A DNA stretch of 64,000 nucleotides from Apostichopus japonicus (Eukaryota > Echinodermata > Holothuroidea > Aspidochirotida > Stichopodidae): assembly GCF_037975245.1 (NCBI RefSeq), contig NC_092563.1, forward strand, positions 1,765,001-1,829,000. The letters run 5' to 3'. This document shows, one piece after another, positions 50,101 through 56,615 of the stretch. Numbering within the stretch: position 1 is the first letter of the stretch; every line of letters starts with the position of its first letter. The notes under the pieces were generated by a model. That model had not been told where the DNA came from. It saw only the letters and a list, made by a program, of their open reading frames with translations, and made no database searches. The position numbers and the translations under genes were made by a program.

Positions 50101-51096
50101 GTATCAGCCTGGAGACCCATGGCACCCTCCCCCCTCCCTCAACAACGTACTGGCTCTTTGAGACACACTTTTGCCCCAGCTAACCGTGCTGCACTGTTCA
50201 TCGACTCACACCCTCACCTCCCCCCCTCCCCAACCCATCCTTACCCAGGCTAAATTCTACATACCCCCTGGTGCATTACCTCAGCACAGTAGATGCTAAT
50301 TAGCACTCAAAATATATACAGTTAATTTACAGGGAATCTCAAACCAGCCATTTTGTATGGCTCCTAATGCCAAGTACCTAACACAGGAGTCATTCTTTCT
50401 AACATGGCTCATGAAGGACTTCATTTTGAACATTCTCAGGGTCACGCACTCAAGAGGGCCTCGCAATGAACTCTATCCCCCCCCCCAGTGGCGGACTGGC
50501 CACACAGGCATTTGAGCAATGCCCGGTGGGCTGGGCAGCCTGGTAAAATTTACAGCCCATTTCACAGTACTTAATATAATACAGACGGGCTGTGTAGAAA
50601 TATATTTTTAACTGTGGGAATCAGTCATGTAAAGACTGTCCTCGATCTCTGCTGCTACAAGGGGCTCGTCAAGTTGAACCTTTTCACCGATGCTTACAAG
50701 AGCATTGTTACAAGCTGAGCTGGTAAAGTTACTTGTGTCACAAGTGGCATGTGAACGTTCTTGTGGTGTATGGGGGGTATGTGGTGTATGGGGTGGGGGA
50801 CGCCCCCTCCCCTTACACCCCTCCTCCAGGACGGCGATCACTAGTAAGTAACATATCAATGAATAATGGCCCGGTCTAGGTGAAAAATGCCCAGGCCGGT
50901 TTTAAGACCCAGTCTGCCCCTGCCCCCCTCACCCCCTGCCCCCCTCACCCCAACCCCCCACATCATTCCAAAGTAGTCAGCTTACCTTTATGTAAGTCTC
51001 CACCCAGTTATCATAATATTCTTTAATTTTAGATAAATCTGCCAAACTGTCTTCTATGCCTTGCATTCTGGTCACACAATGATCCTTCTCTGCCAT
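19986..51096 (-). CDS. METTL27: METTL27-like SAM-dependent methyltransferase, 5 coding exons
   Basis: Class I (Rossmann) SAM-dependent methyltransferase of the METTL27/WBSCR27 family; the physiological substrate is not established. Coding exons, in gene order on the - strand, are 51096-50986, 34542-34420, 33857-33722, 20860-20768 and 20173-19986. All introns are GT-AG, and the phases join to 651 nt (216 residues plus TAG). Seen: YYDNWVETY at 27-35, NYKGP-like DYKGPR at 43-48, SAM motif [10 protein letters not shown] at 65-73, motif II VDLS at 90-93, [15 protein letters not shown] in exon 4, and the family's RVVKPGG block across the exon 4/5 junction. The start ATG at 51096 has good context (AAAATGG), and an in-frame TGA lies shortly upstream. 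Human METTL27 is somewhat longer. Introns 1 (16.4 kb) and 3 (12.9 kb) are swollen with repeats; intron 3 holds an antisense LTR retrotransposon. Confidence 0.93.
20188..20206. repeat. (GA)n/(CT)n microsatellite at the METTL27 exon 5 acceptor
   Basis: On the - strand this is a CT run about 15 bp upstream of the acceptor AG, so it supplies the polypyrimidine tract for the last exon. Confidence 0.85.
20768..20860 (-). CDS. METTL27: METTL27 exon 4 (residues 124-155)
   Basis: Acceptor TTCCCTCAG, donor AAACCAG|GTTTGT. It encodes [16 protein letters not shown] and the start of the RVVKPGG block. The donor GTTTGT is weaker than the others in this gene. Confidence 0.94.
20861..23289. other. METTL27 intron 3, 3' part, nothing recognised
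   Basis: AT-rich, non-coding. The open frames are short and unlike known proteins on both strands. Confidence 0.5.
23290..23497. repeat. cluster of AGAGTG/CACTCT palindromes, copy 1
   Basis: Opens with CTCTAAAAACAAAGGAGTGA, then holds repeated pairs of CACTC and GAGTG, for example CACTCTTTACAAAGAGTG. Spacing between palindromes varies. It shares motif and terminal ACTCTAAAAACAAA with the cluster at 33175-33400 in the same intron. A 160-codon open frame across it (23016-23498) has no recognisable domain. Confidence 0.8.
24581..24738 (+). mobile_element. LINE/SINE 3' tail with TTATC repeats
   Basis: It ends with a small hairpin (ACCCGAAGCGGGT), then AATAAAGTGAATC and a (TTATC)n tail. This layout is typical of some non-LTR retrotransposon 3' ends. 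The undisturbed duplicate near 30820 lacks it, so it is a discrete insertion, strongly 5'-truncated. Confidence 0.65.
24757..25479 (+). repeat. 5' LTR
   Basis: 723 bp, begins TGTAGTGACTTC and ends CCCCCGCCAA. It carries a TATA-like box at 25383, a consensus splice donor AAG|GTGAGT at 25449/25450 and ATTAAA at 25464, close to the 3' edge. Confidence 0.95.
25383..25389 (+). promoter_or_regulatory. TATA-like box of the LTR promoter
   Basis: TATAAAA lies 90 bp before the LTR end, which would place the transcript start (R) near 25410. A copy lies in the 3' LTR at about 30402. Confidence 0.55.
25482..25499 (+). other. primer-binding site for tRNA-Trp
   Basis: TGGTGACCCCGACGTGAT starts two bases after the 5' LTR. 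It is complementary to the 3' end of eukaryotic tRNA-Trp including CCA (recalled, not searched). Ty3/Gypsy elements prime minus-strand synthesis from this position. Confidence 0.88.
25668..26528 (+). CDS. retrotransposon Gag
   Basis: 286 codons if started at 25668; an ATG at 25686 ([10 protein letters not shown]) is an equally good start. The N-terminal two thirds has the [20 protein letters not shown] capsid-type opening and the [20 protein letters not shown] stretch seen in CsRn1-type Gags. A basic RQRSRSRGR patch follows. The C-terminal knuckle [18 protein letters not shown] (residues 253-270) is C-x2-H-x9-C-x3-C, not the usual CCHC. It ends in TAG at 26526-26528, overlapping the first base of the pol frame. 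Confidence 0.9.
   Translation: MCALFTMDNGNTTPRPEVPMASVSLKLPPFWSHDPALWFCQVEAQFTTRGIKTQQTKYAYVISSLQSEIAAEVRDLLLKPPEKDPYEVIKRELIRRTSESEQKRLHQLLTAEELGDRKPSQLLRRMRQLLGDRTLEVSILRQLFLQRLPVNAQLILASTSATVGLDQLAAIADKILEVNPNTSPISAIEPAQPHSAPTEIQQLRGLISELTAQVAALKTEVRQRSRSRGRVLRNTSTNRQPVGNATSDSPGMCWYHQKYGTAAQNCRAPCNFSSVANNSENAQANA
26501..29674 (+). CDS. retrotransposon Pol: protease, RT, RNase H, integrase
   Basis: The frame is open from 26501 (after a TAA at 26498) to 29674, in the -1 frame relative to gag; about 1048 codons lie beyond the gag stop. Numbering from 26528: aspartic protease DTGA at 27-30; reverse transcriptase with [10 protein letters not shown] and catalytic YIDD at 326-329; RNase H with VDASDTG (D479) and TDHKPL near 544; integrase HHCC finger near 673-710; DDE triad D739, D798, E834 (D-x58-D-x35-E); GPY/F module near 955-960. 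The C-terminus ends [13 protein letters not shown]. There is no internal stop. No ATG sits at the start of the frame, so expression probably needs a -1 frameshift in the 26501-26528 overlap; GGAAAAC at 26504-26510 is the only heptamer there resembling a slip site, and it is not canonical. Confidence 0.95.
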   Translation, partial: FGKRSGQRIVAANVGQDPGRLFYARDRINNTRFLIDTGAAVSVIPPTHTDLRNHGKGPSLNAINGTPIATFGYRSFTLDIGLRRRFQWIFVIADVRKAILGCDFLRHFSLLVDVKGNRLIDALTHLTITGTTTTERTLSPTFATSNANAIFEKLLSEFPSIASPNFNERPVKHNITHHITTTGPSVTSRTRRMAPDRLKIARHEFDHMLQLGIIRPSDSNWASPLHMVPKASGDWRPCGDYRALNNITVPDLYPIPHIHDFSASLHGAKIFSKIDLVRAYHQIPVEESDICKTAVTTPFGLYEFTRMPFGLRNAAQTFQRFIDEVTRGLPFCYVYIDDILIASESLDQHKQHMRQLLRRLHDYGVVINPAKCQYGATSLDFLGHRVDAGGIRPLPEKVKAIHDFPAPTTVRELREYLGLLNFYRRFIPRCSELLQPLTDLLSGKKPKTAPVVLNDSASQAFRNSKTELANATLLVHPDHTKPLSLVVDASDTGVGGALQQYQNGCWHAIAFFSKKLSATEKRYSTFGRELFAIYLSIRYFRHSLEGRAFYIMTDHKPLTYALKSSSDRYSPREIRHLDFVSQFTSDIRHISGKNNVVADALSRADISGLDMSASDTPVDLEQIATEQKNDSELLRLQSSSPERFKEVPLPSSAGTLICDTSKGHPRPFVPEKFRRLIFDKLHSMSHPGIRATQRLITDRFVWTGINTDVRHWAKTCLQCQRSKVHRHTIAPLGTFANPDARFDHVHIDLVGPLPPSNGYTYLLTIIDRFTRWPEAICLSNITAETVAKAFVSRWIAIFGTPSIVTTDRGGQFESDLFRQLTALLGSTRVRTTAYHPIANGLVERFHRQLKDALKASDDSTRWSEVLPLSLLSIRTTLKPDIGCTAAEMVFGSTLRLPCDMITTTSDDALADPAKYVDRIRKHMSNLQPATSRPAVRKAQMHPDLNTCTHVWVRDDRVKRPLQPPYRGPYRVLKRNGKSHVLDLHDRHDSVSIDRLKVAYLEEPADSMQANDTPADASTSSESAASTHTSTAASQSSASLPRAVTRSGRHVHWPARYR
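29763..29775 (+). other. polypurine tract of the retrotransposon
   Basis: AGGAGGGGG followed by CTA lies directly before the 3' LTR, the normal position for plus-strand priming. Between the pol stop and the tract there are only about 90 bp, so there is no room for env. Confidence 0.8.
29776..30498 (+). repeat. 3' LTR
   Basis: 723 bp, identical to the 5' LTR except A at 29907 for G at 24888, by eye over the whole length. Confidence 0.95.
30961..33174. other. METTL27 intron 3, 5' part
   Basis: AT-rich, non-coding, with a C-run at 31182-31198 and a G-run at 32003-32020. No gene was recognised. Confidence 0.5.
33175..33400. repeat. cluster of AGAGTG/CACTCT palindromes, copy 2
   Basis: About seven short palindromes of the type CACTCTTTTCAAAGAGTG with variable spacers. 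It ends CACTCTTTTGTTTTTAGA, the reverse complement of the terminal motif at 23294. The cluster lies 320 bp from METTL27 exon 3. Confidence 0.8.
33722..33857 (-). CDS. METTL27: METTL27 exon 3 (residues 79-124)
   Basis: Acceptor AATATTTCAG, donor GCAGAAA|GTAGGT, ends in phase 1. It carries the acidic VDLS motif II that normally holds the SAM ribose, and the family's [16 protein letters not shown] stretch. Confidence 0.95.
34420..34542 (-). CDS. METTL27: METTL27 exon 2 (residues 38-78)
   Basis: Acceptor TTCTCTTAG, donor CTACAG|GTAAG, phase 0 at both ends. It carries the DYKGPR block and the glycine-rich SAM motif I (GCGVG). Confidence 0.95.
34543..38046. other. METTL27 intron 1, proximal part
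   Basis: Non-coding. It holds an A-rich stretch just above exon 2 (34550-34730) and a CAGAT simple repeat at 35634-35702. No gene was recognised; short open frames lack any recognisable domain. Confidence 0.5.
35634..35702. repeat. (CAGAT)n simple repeat
   Basis: Imperfect CAGAT/CAGATTA units over about 70 bp in METTL27 intron 1. Confidence 0.8.
38047..38311. mobile_element. MITE, CAGGGGCGTATCCAGG family, complete
   Basis: 265 bp with 16-bp terminal inverted repeats: CAGGGGCGTATCCAGG at the left, and CAGGCGCGTATCCAGG on the - strand at the right (15/16). Inside it has the family block ACTATCTAAGCGGAGCGCCACC and a long pyrimidine-rich tract. No clear target duplication. Lys/Glu-rich and Phe/Ser-rich open frames come from the pyrimidine tract. 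Confidence 0.8.
40190..40725. repeat. inverted AT-rich array (ATCGACATATACC units)
   Basis: Many copies of AAATCGACATATACC(A/G)(A/G)TTTAAATCGA lie in both orientations, joined through AATCGATGATATGTC. Each unit is nearly self-complementary, so the block can form long hairpins. The outer parts (40214-40280 and 40648-40710) are direct repeats of each other. Confidence 0.85.
40879..40960. mobile_element. MITE fragment, CAGGGGCGTATCCAGG family, left end
   Basis: It has the terminus CAGGGGCGTATCCAGGATTTT and the internal ACTATCTAAGCGGAGCGCCACC block, but the pyrimidine tract and right terminus do not follow. Confidence 0.75.
41608..41735. mobile_element. MITE fragment, same family, diverged left half
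   Basis: AAGGGCGTCCTCAGAAAT resembles the family terminus. A G-run and ACTATCTAAGCGGAGCGCCACCATC follow. The right end is missing. Confidence 0.55.
43308..43495. mobile_element. MITE fragment, same family, right three quarters
   Basis: It matches 38118-38311: ATCTTGGCGTTTATCTTCT, the pyrimidine tract, then CCTGGATACGCGCCTG. The left terminus is absent. Confidence 0.75.
43496..45227. other. METTL27 intron 1, nothing recognised
   Basis: AT-rich, non-coding. Short open frames have no recognisable domain. Confidence 0.45.
45228..45660. repeat. 144-bp tandem repeat with TGACCTTTGACCTC
   Basis: About three units. The landmark AATGACCTTTGACCTC (or variant) recurs near 45250, 45393 and 45537. Each unit also holds GATATCATGTTTACAAGGTTTTCAC and GGTCCAAGCTTC(C/T)CTTCTT. 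It is related to the block at 59815-61740. Confidence 0.8.
47386..48283. repeat. about 26-bp minisatellite (TTCAACACTACCATTTAAAAGGGGCC)
   Basis: Roughly 34 imperfect copies run from 47386. Variants involve ACAAGG versus AAAAGGGG and GCC versus GCA. Thr/Leu/Gly-periodic open frames are artefacts. Confidence 0.92.
48485..49206. repeat. about 34-bp minisatellite (AGTAGTACTCCCTGCCAA...)
   Basis: About 21 contiguous copies of a 33-37 bp unit (AGTAGTACTCCCTGCCAAAG followed by TAGTCCATAGCAAC). The units touch without spacers. On the - strand it reads as Tyr/Leu/Trp-periodic frames, which I reject as genes. Confidence 0.92.
49207..50485. other. METTL27 intron 1, distal part
   Basis: Non-coding; C-rich patches near 50125 and 50215. 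No gene was recognised. Confidence 0.45.
50486..50922. mobile_element. MITE-like element, CAGTGGCGGACTGGCC termini
   Basis: The left end is CAGTGGCGGACTGGCC. The right end, on the - strand, is CAGGGGCAGACTGGGTC. This gives imperfect inverted termini about 437 bp apart, with related subterminal GAGCAATGCCCGG and AATGCCCAGGCCGG. It stops 63 bp short of the METTL27 exon 1 donor. No target duplication was identified in the C-rich flanks. Confidence 0.6.
50986..51096 (-). CDS. METTL27: METTL27 exon 1 (residues 1-37)
   Basis: Begins ATGGCAGAGAAGG; a second in-frame Met is residue 11. It encodes the YYDNWVETY entry block and ends ATAAAG|GTAAGC in phase 0. A MITE-like element ends 63 bp inside the following intron. 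Confidence 0.9.
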
Positions 51097-51536
51097 TTTA
51101 TCACTCCGATCAGTCTCTCAGGCACAGGGTGCGGATGGTACGGTACTTTGGTATCTTCAAGAATTTGTTACTGTCACATCGAGGGCAACACTGCAAACAA
51201 AGCAAAGAATTATCCTTATAAACACCTGCATTTTGAAAACCTTTGTGGTTATATGAATAAGCCCCTCCCCTCCCACCCCATAGCTCTAGGCTTTGGAATG
51301 TTGACTATCAATTTAATACCAAACATCATCATAGAATGTATGTCCACTACACAGATATAGTTAAGTAACATGAAAACAAGACAACACTGATAATGTCCCC
51401 TAATCCCATATCCCTCCACACCCCCAACCTTCCTTCCTGGATGGTAAAGTAGGACACATTTGTAGTGGTCATCTGGTGTCTCCAATGTTGGAATCCATCA
51501 CATTTCTGTTCAGACAACCATAATTTGCTTGGAAGG
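51097..51536. other. METTL27 5' flank (5' UTR and presumed core promoter)
   Basis: About 440 bp between the METTL27 start codon and a foldback element. An in-frame TGA lies just above the ATG. No TATA box is evident in the right orientation. It should contain the 5' UTR and promoter unless a further non-coding exon lies beyond the element. Confidence 0.4.
51531..51536. repeat. 6-bp target duplication GGAAGG, left
   Basis: GGAAGG here and at 55036-55041 flanks the foldback element exactly. Confidence 0.75.
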
Positions 51537-53839
51537 TATGGAACGCGAAAAGGGCAACCATATTTCGTTGTCTAAACTAAGTTTGTTGCAGTCTAAACTA
51601 AAGTTGTTGCTGCTGTTTTACCACGTTGTTGCTCAAACTCACGTTGTTATTTTAACTTCCGTTGTCTAAACATACGTCGTTGTCTAAACTTACGTTGTTG
51701 CTATTGGCGCTGTTCAAAATTGCTCGACCGCGTAATGTAAACCAGAATGCAAAATGCATTGAGGTTTCGATGACTTCAGTACACTAGAAAGGTGTTAGTA
51801 TAAGCAGAACTAGCTGTTACTATAGAAATGGCCCGAACCACCATTTTGATACATTAACACTACGGCATGATAAACACAGGTCAGTCTACTGTACGTGGCT
51901 ATAAACACCTGCACCAAAAACAATAGGGGTCTTGGAGGTCCAAGTCCATTTGGAGTCACCAAACGCAAACTTGTGGAAACCTTGTTTTATTAGCTACCGT
52001 ATATCCCACAGCCAGTCTATCAGATAACATGTGCGTTAGTACAACTCATACGAATAGGAGGCTGCACGGTAAACAACTTTTAAAATGTTATGATGTTATA
52101 CTTATAGGCTATGCATATACGCTGTGAATGTCGGAAATCAAGTACAACGTCGAGTGTCTAGACAAAGTACCAGCATAAAAATACTGCACTTTTAAACTGA
52201 TTTCATTGAGCCCCTCCAACAATTTGTAGAGATAATCTGGGAATTTCATTAATCAAGTAAAACAAGTGTCGAGACAAAATGCCAGCATAAAATACTGTAC
52301 TTAAAATTAAATTATTGAACCATTACAAGATGTCTGGATATGTTGTGAATGTCGGCAATCAAGTAAAACGAATGACAGTAACATTACTAAAGACAAATGT
52401 TTTCGTCCCGATCGAACACCAATTGCGTTTATTATATAACCTATACTTTTACTAGTGTTTATAGTTGAGAAGATGCGATCTTATCACTGCATGTACTTTG
52501 TGAATGCTCTACACAATATATATGGCGGATGCCATCGAGTGCCCTAGCTTCGCTGTTTTACAAGGGCGGCCGTCCGACCTTCATTTCGCCTGCCCTGCCA
52601 CTCTTTCCTCCTCTCCAACTCCGTATATAGTACCTCGATGCTTTGACCTGCAGCGATTTTACCAGCAACCCCAACTCTTCAAATATCCCCGCAAATGTAG
52701 TGTGCATATCTCGCTAAATTCCACGCAATTTGTATTAGGCCTGTTCAAACTTCGGAGTTTCAACTGCACATGCGCATATCCTGAAAATTTGTGGAGAAAA
52801 GATCATATCACCTTACCTACAACACATAGCCTTAGTCAAAACTCGAGTGTATCTTGGATGATTCGTTTCTTGCATAACATGTTAGCGGTTTTTTTGGTCT
52901 AAAATTCTTAACAATGCTGAGCAAGGTTTGTGTATTTTCCATTTACAACACAATCCCTTTCGCAAATCGAAACTCCGAACTGGATTGGTGTTACGAATGA
53001 ACTTGCTTGGCGGGTTAAGTAAACTAGTTCTGTGAGTCATATTGCCTACGTACTTCAATACTGTGCCCTTCTTGTTACTCACGAAGCGCAGACTACATCC
53101 AACCATAGAGCAACTGATCCAACATTTACCCTGGATGCTTTTCAGTATTTGGAAGCAACCAACTCTACGAAAATTATAGTATTTAAATAACATTTTTACG
53201 CAATGTCGAAACTTCAATGACTACTTTTGACGATGTATGACTGCAGTAGTTTATGCACACGAATTAGTGTTGCACCAGAATCATGACTTGAAGCACATGG
53301 TCAAAGGGACCGCAAAAATTTACGCAAGTTTGCAACGAAGAAATAACTGTGGTATAAGTGCATATTTTATATTATCAACTCTCAAAAGGGAGAGAACATA
53401 ACATACTGTGAGATTTAAAGTCCTTTACAGTATCAGAGATGTTGTGGTAGCTTCCCGAAAATTCATAGATTGTCTCAACTCATAACTTTCTGTGATAGAA
53501 CAATTATTCAAATATGACATCAACAATATAAATGTAAATAACGTCCTCGGAGTTGTATCAACTATCATGTAAATATCGTTAACAACGTGATTTGTTCGAC
53601 AAATCAGGTTGTTAAGGATATTTACATGGCTGTTGCTACAAATCCGGCATGACATTGACGATTACCCCCCCCCCTTTTCGCGTTACATAGTTAAACCATC
53701 ATACTTTGCGTTCATTGAGCACTGAAGATGCAAGCATGTTTGCAGACAATGGGTAAGGGACTATTAACCAAACAAATCTCGGGAAATTTGAGAAAACATC
53801 ATTGGCTGTATTTAGCATGAAAATCTCTGTAATAGATAT

Positions 53840-53847
53840 GTTGTTAG
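53840..53847. repeat. 8-bp target duplication GTTGTTAG, left
   Basis: The same eight bases recur at 54621-54628 directly after the nested element. Confidence 0.8.
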
Positions 53848-54620
53848 GGTGACATCCCTATGTTCCGACGTCTCTATGTTCCGACGTCTCTATGTTCCGA
53901 CGTCTCAATGTTCCGACGTCTCTATGTTCCGACAATTTATTGGACTCTAATTTTTTTTGACCACATTTTTTTCGGACCCATTTTTTTGTGACCCAATTTT
54001 TTTCTGACCCCATTCTTTTGTGACCCATTTTTTTTCCGGACCCCATTCTTTTGGACCAAAATTTTTTCGGACCCAATTTTTTCTGACCCATATTTTTTTG
54101 GGCAAAATTTTTTACCAACATGTTTTCGGAACAATTTTTTCTGACCAATGTTATTTGGGACCCCAATTATTTTGGACCAAAATTATTCGGACCCAAAATT
54201 TTTTGGACCCAAATTTTGGACCAACATGATTTGTGACCAATTTTTTCCTGACCCCTGATTAGGACCAAAGGACGGTCGGGACCTAAAAGTGGATCACCGG
54301 GACCTGCGACCCTAACACCAACTTTTTTTTCGTCAGTCCCCACCCCACGGTCCGAAAAATGGGGGTCCAAAAATAATGAGTCTCAAAAAAAACATGGGGT
54401 ACCAACAAATTGGGTCCGAAAAAAATGGGTCCGAAAAATATGGGTCCAAAAAAATGAGGTCCAAAAAAAATTGGGTGAACAAAAATTGAGGCCGAAAAAA
54501 ATTGGGTCCGAAAAAAATGGGTCCGAAAAAATGTTGGTAAAAAAAAATTGGAGTCCAAAAAAAATTGTCGGAACATAGAGAAGTCGGAACATAGAGACGT
54601 CGGAACATAGAGATGTAACC
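53848..54620. mobile_element. nested foldback element C, near-perfect palindrome, 8-bp TSD
   Basis: 773 bp. Left end GGTGACATCCCTATGTTCCG; right end on the - strand GGTTACATCTCTATGTTCCG. The outer arms are 16-bp repeats (TCTCTATGTTCCGACG): about five at the left, three at the right. The inner arms are low-complexity GACCCA-T(6-8) at the left and its complement GGGTCC-A(6-8) at the right. The turn is near 54240-54350. No coding capacity; Phe- and Lys-rich frames are repeat artefacts. Confidence 0.88.
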
Positions 54621-55041
54621 GTTGTTAGCACTGCACGGAAGCAACTTGCGGTTGATTGTTATAATTTTTTTGAAAAGAAAGAATGATGTTCGTTCACAAT
54701 GTGTTCACAACGGAACTTTAGATAGCAACGAAAGTGTAGACATCAACGTGAGTTTAGACATCAACGTAAGTTTAGACATCAACAAAAGTTTTAGACATCA
54801 ACGTGAGTTTAGACATCAACCGTAAGTTTATAAATCAACGTGAGTTTAGACATTAAGGCGCGTTTAGTCGTCAACGTGACTTTAGACATCAACGTAAGTT
54901 TAGACATCAACGAACAACAGCAACATGGTAAACTAGCAGCAACAGCTTTAGTTTAGACAGTAACAAACTTAGTTTAGGCAACGAAACAAACTTAGTTTAG
55001 GCAACGAAATATGGTTGCCCTTTTCGCGTTCCATAGGAAGG

Positions 55042-56609
55042 TGGTGGTCTGGTGGGAGAGGCTAGTCCTTTAAATCAATTTCAGTTTTCATTGTAACTAC
55101 ATACCCTCAAATATGTCAAATGAGAAATTATCATTCTCCATCACATTCAAAAACAAAAGTAGTGGCAGAAGCTATGATTGATCGACAGGTGGAGTTTTAT
55201 TTGGAGGAGGGTGCTAGAGGGAGGGGAAATGGAGGGGGGGAAGCCAAATTTGTTATAGAAATTTGTGATATAATGACCACCAGTAGTGGTGTAGGGATAC
55301 AAAATACTAATATATCTAGTTAAAATGTTAAAAACTGCATGAATTGGATTTCAAACTAGCTTAAAAAACAGGACAGAGAAAGACAAAATAGTAACTAAGA
55401 GAAGGCCTCCATCCCACTAAGTTCTAATTCTTTCTTCTGCCCTTGCAAGATACAGCCTCACAGGTGTGGGGGAGGACAATATCCTGTGAAATGCTCATTT
55501 GAGGCTTGCATCAATAAGACACATGAACTTGTACTGTATGTAGCAGGGCAAATCTTCTGGTTGTCAGGGACGACGAATATTTTGCCCCTCGACGACTAAT
55601 ATCAGCTTTGGTGGTTGTCCCGGCAGTGAATAGTTTTTTACCTCAAATTCAGGTTAAATTTTAATCATAAATAAAAAATAAATGTTTAAATTGGTATCAC
55701 CCGATGTTACTTTGGAGATACTGAAATAAGGCAAAAACTGTGTAACTGTGTATAAAAAGTGTTTATTGACCTACTAAGACTGCACAGAATTATCAATTTA
55801 AAGTTTACATATCTTATAAGTTAAGATCACAATAAATGCTCAGATAACTAGGTCTTACTTGTCCATACAACAGTTTTGTCAAAAAAATGTAGCATATAAA
55901 AGCAACAAATGACCAACATGCAGAGTGTGGGAGAGAAGTGTAAGTTTAGTGAATAGAAGACCAGCTTTGGGCTGGTAAAATTCCCCTGATTGGGAAGAGG
56001 CCATTATCAGGTGGATCAAGAGACTACTACTAGTATTGTTATAAGTCAGTATCTCCAAATTTTGAGGGCTATATCAATTTATCAGTCTATCTAATTTTCA
56101 TTTTTTTTTGGGGGGGGGGCAGATATTTTAAAATACCAATGCAGTCTGAATTTTATGTAAACAACTAGTCTTCCGCCAGACATTGTCCAGGATAATTTTA
56201 GTTCTCCGAACAGAAATTGGTCATCTCTCGGGGCGACCATTAAACCTTTGGCCAGATTATTTTTTATTTTATTTTTTTCAGTTTCTTGAGAAGAAAGTGC
56301 AAACTGATCAACTCTACAAATCTCTAAAAATACCTCCAACATTTTACCTATATATTTAAGTAAATAATGTTCATTATTTCCTTCTCTTTCATTTTATTTT
56401 TTGTCTTTTCTACCTGGCTTGAAATTAAATATAGGTTATTTGCATATATGCTTTAATTTATAATCAGATTAGTATGTAAATGGTCTCTGGGCAACCACTA
56501 ACAGTAAATGTTATGCAAATGGCAGCTAAAATATTGAATGTCCAGCACTGAAATATATGGTTGATTATGTGACAGACTAAACATACTGACAAGTAATCTT
56601 CAGACATGT
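55042..56609. other. spacer between foldback elements A and B
   Basis: 1.6 kb of non-coding sequence with a G-run at 56111-56119. No gene was recognised. Confidence 0.45.
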
Positions 56610-56615
56610 TTCCAA

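Larger units (their letters stand above)
51537..55035. mobile_element. foldback element A, TATGGAACGCG termini, 6-bp TSD
   Basis: 3499 bp. Both ends begin TATGGAACGCGAAAAGGGCA, and the inverted match runs about 45 bp with one mismatch. Inside, the arms continue as 15-18 bp sub-repeats (GTTGTCTAAACTTAC type) for about 190 bp at the left and 320 bp at the right. Flanked by GGAAGG on both sides. The core contains no recognised transposase; open frames at 52504-52902 (+) and 52882-53217 (-) match nothing I know. A second foldback element is nested at 53848-54620. Confidence 0.85.

Noticed and set aside
52504-53217. Two open frames of 132 and 111 codons inside foldback element A
   Set aside because: No motif, no codon pattern or splice context that I can support; not called as genes, though they lie where a transposase would be expected.
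53858-54644. Lys- and Phe-rich frames on both strands
   Set aside because: They arise from the homopolymer-rich arms of foldback element C.
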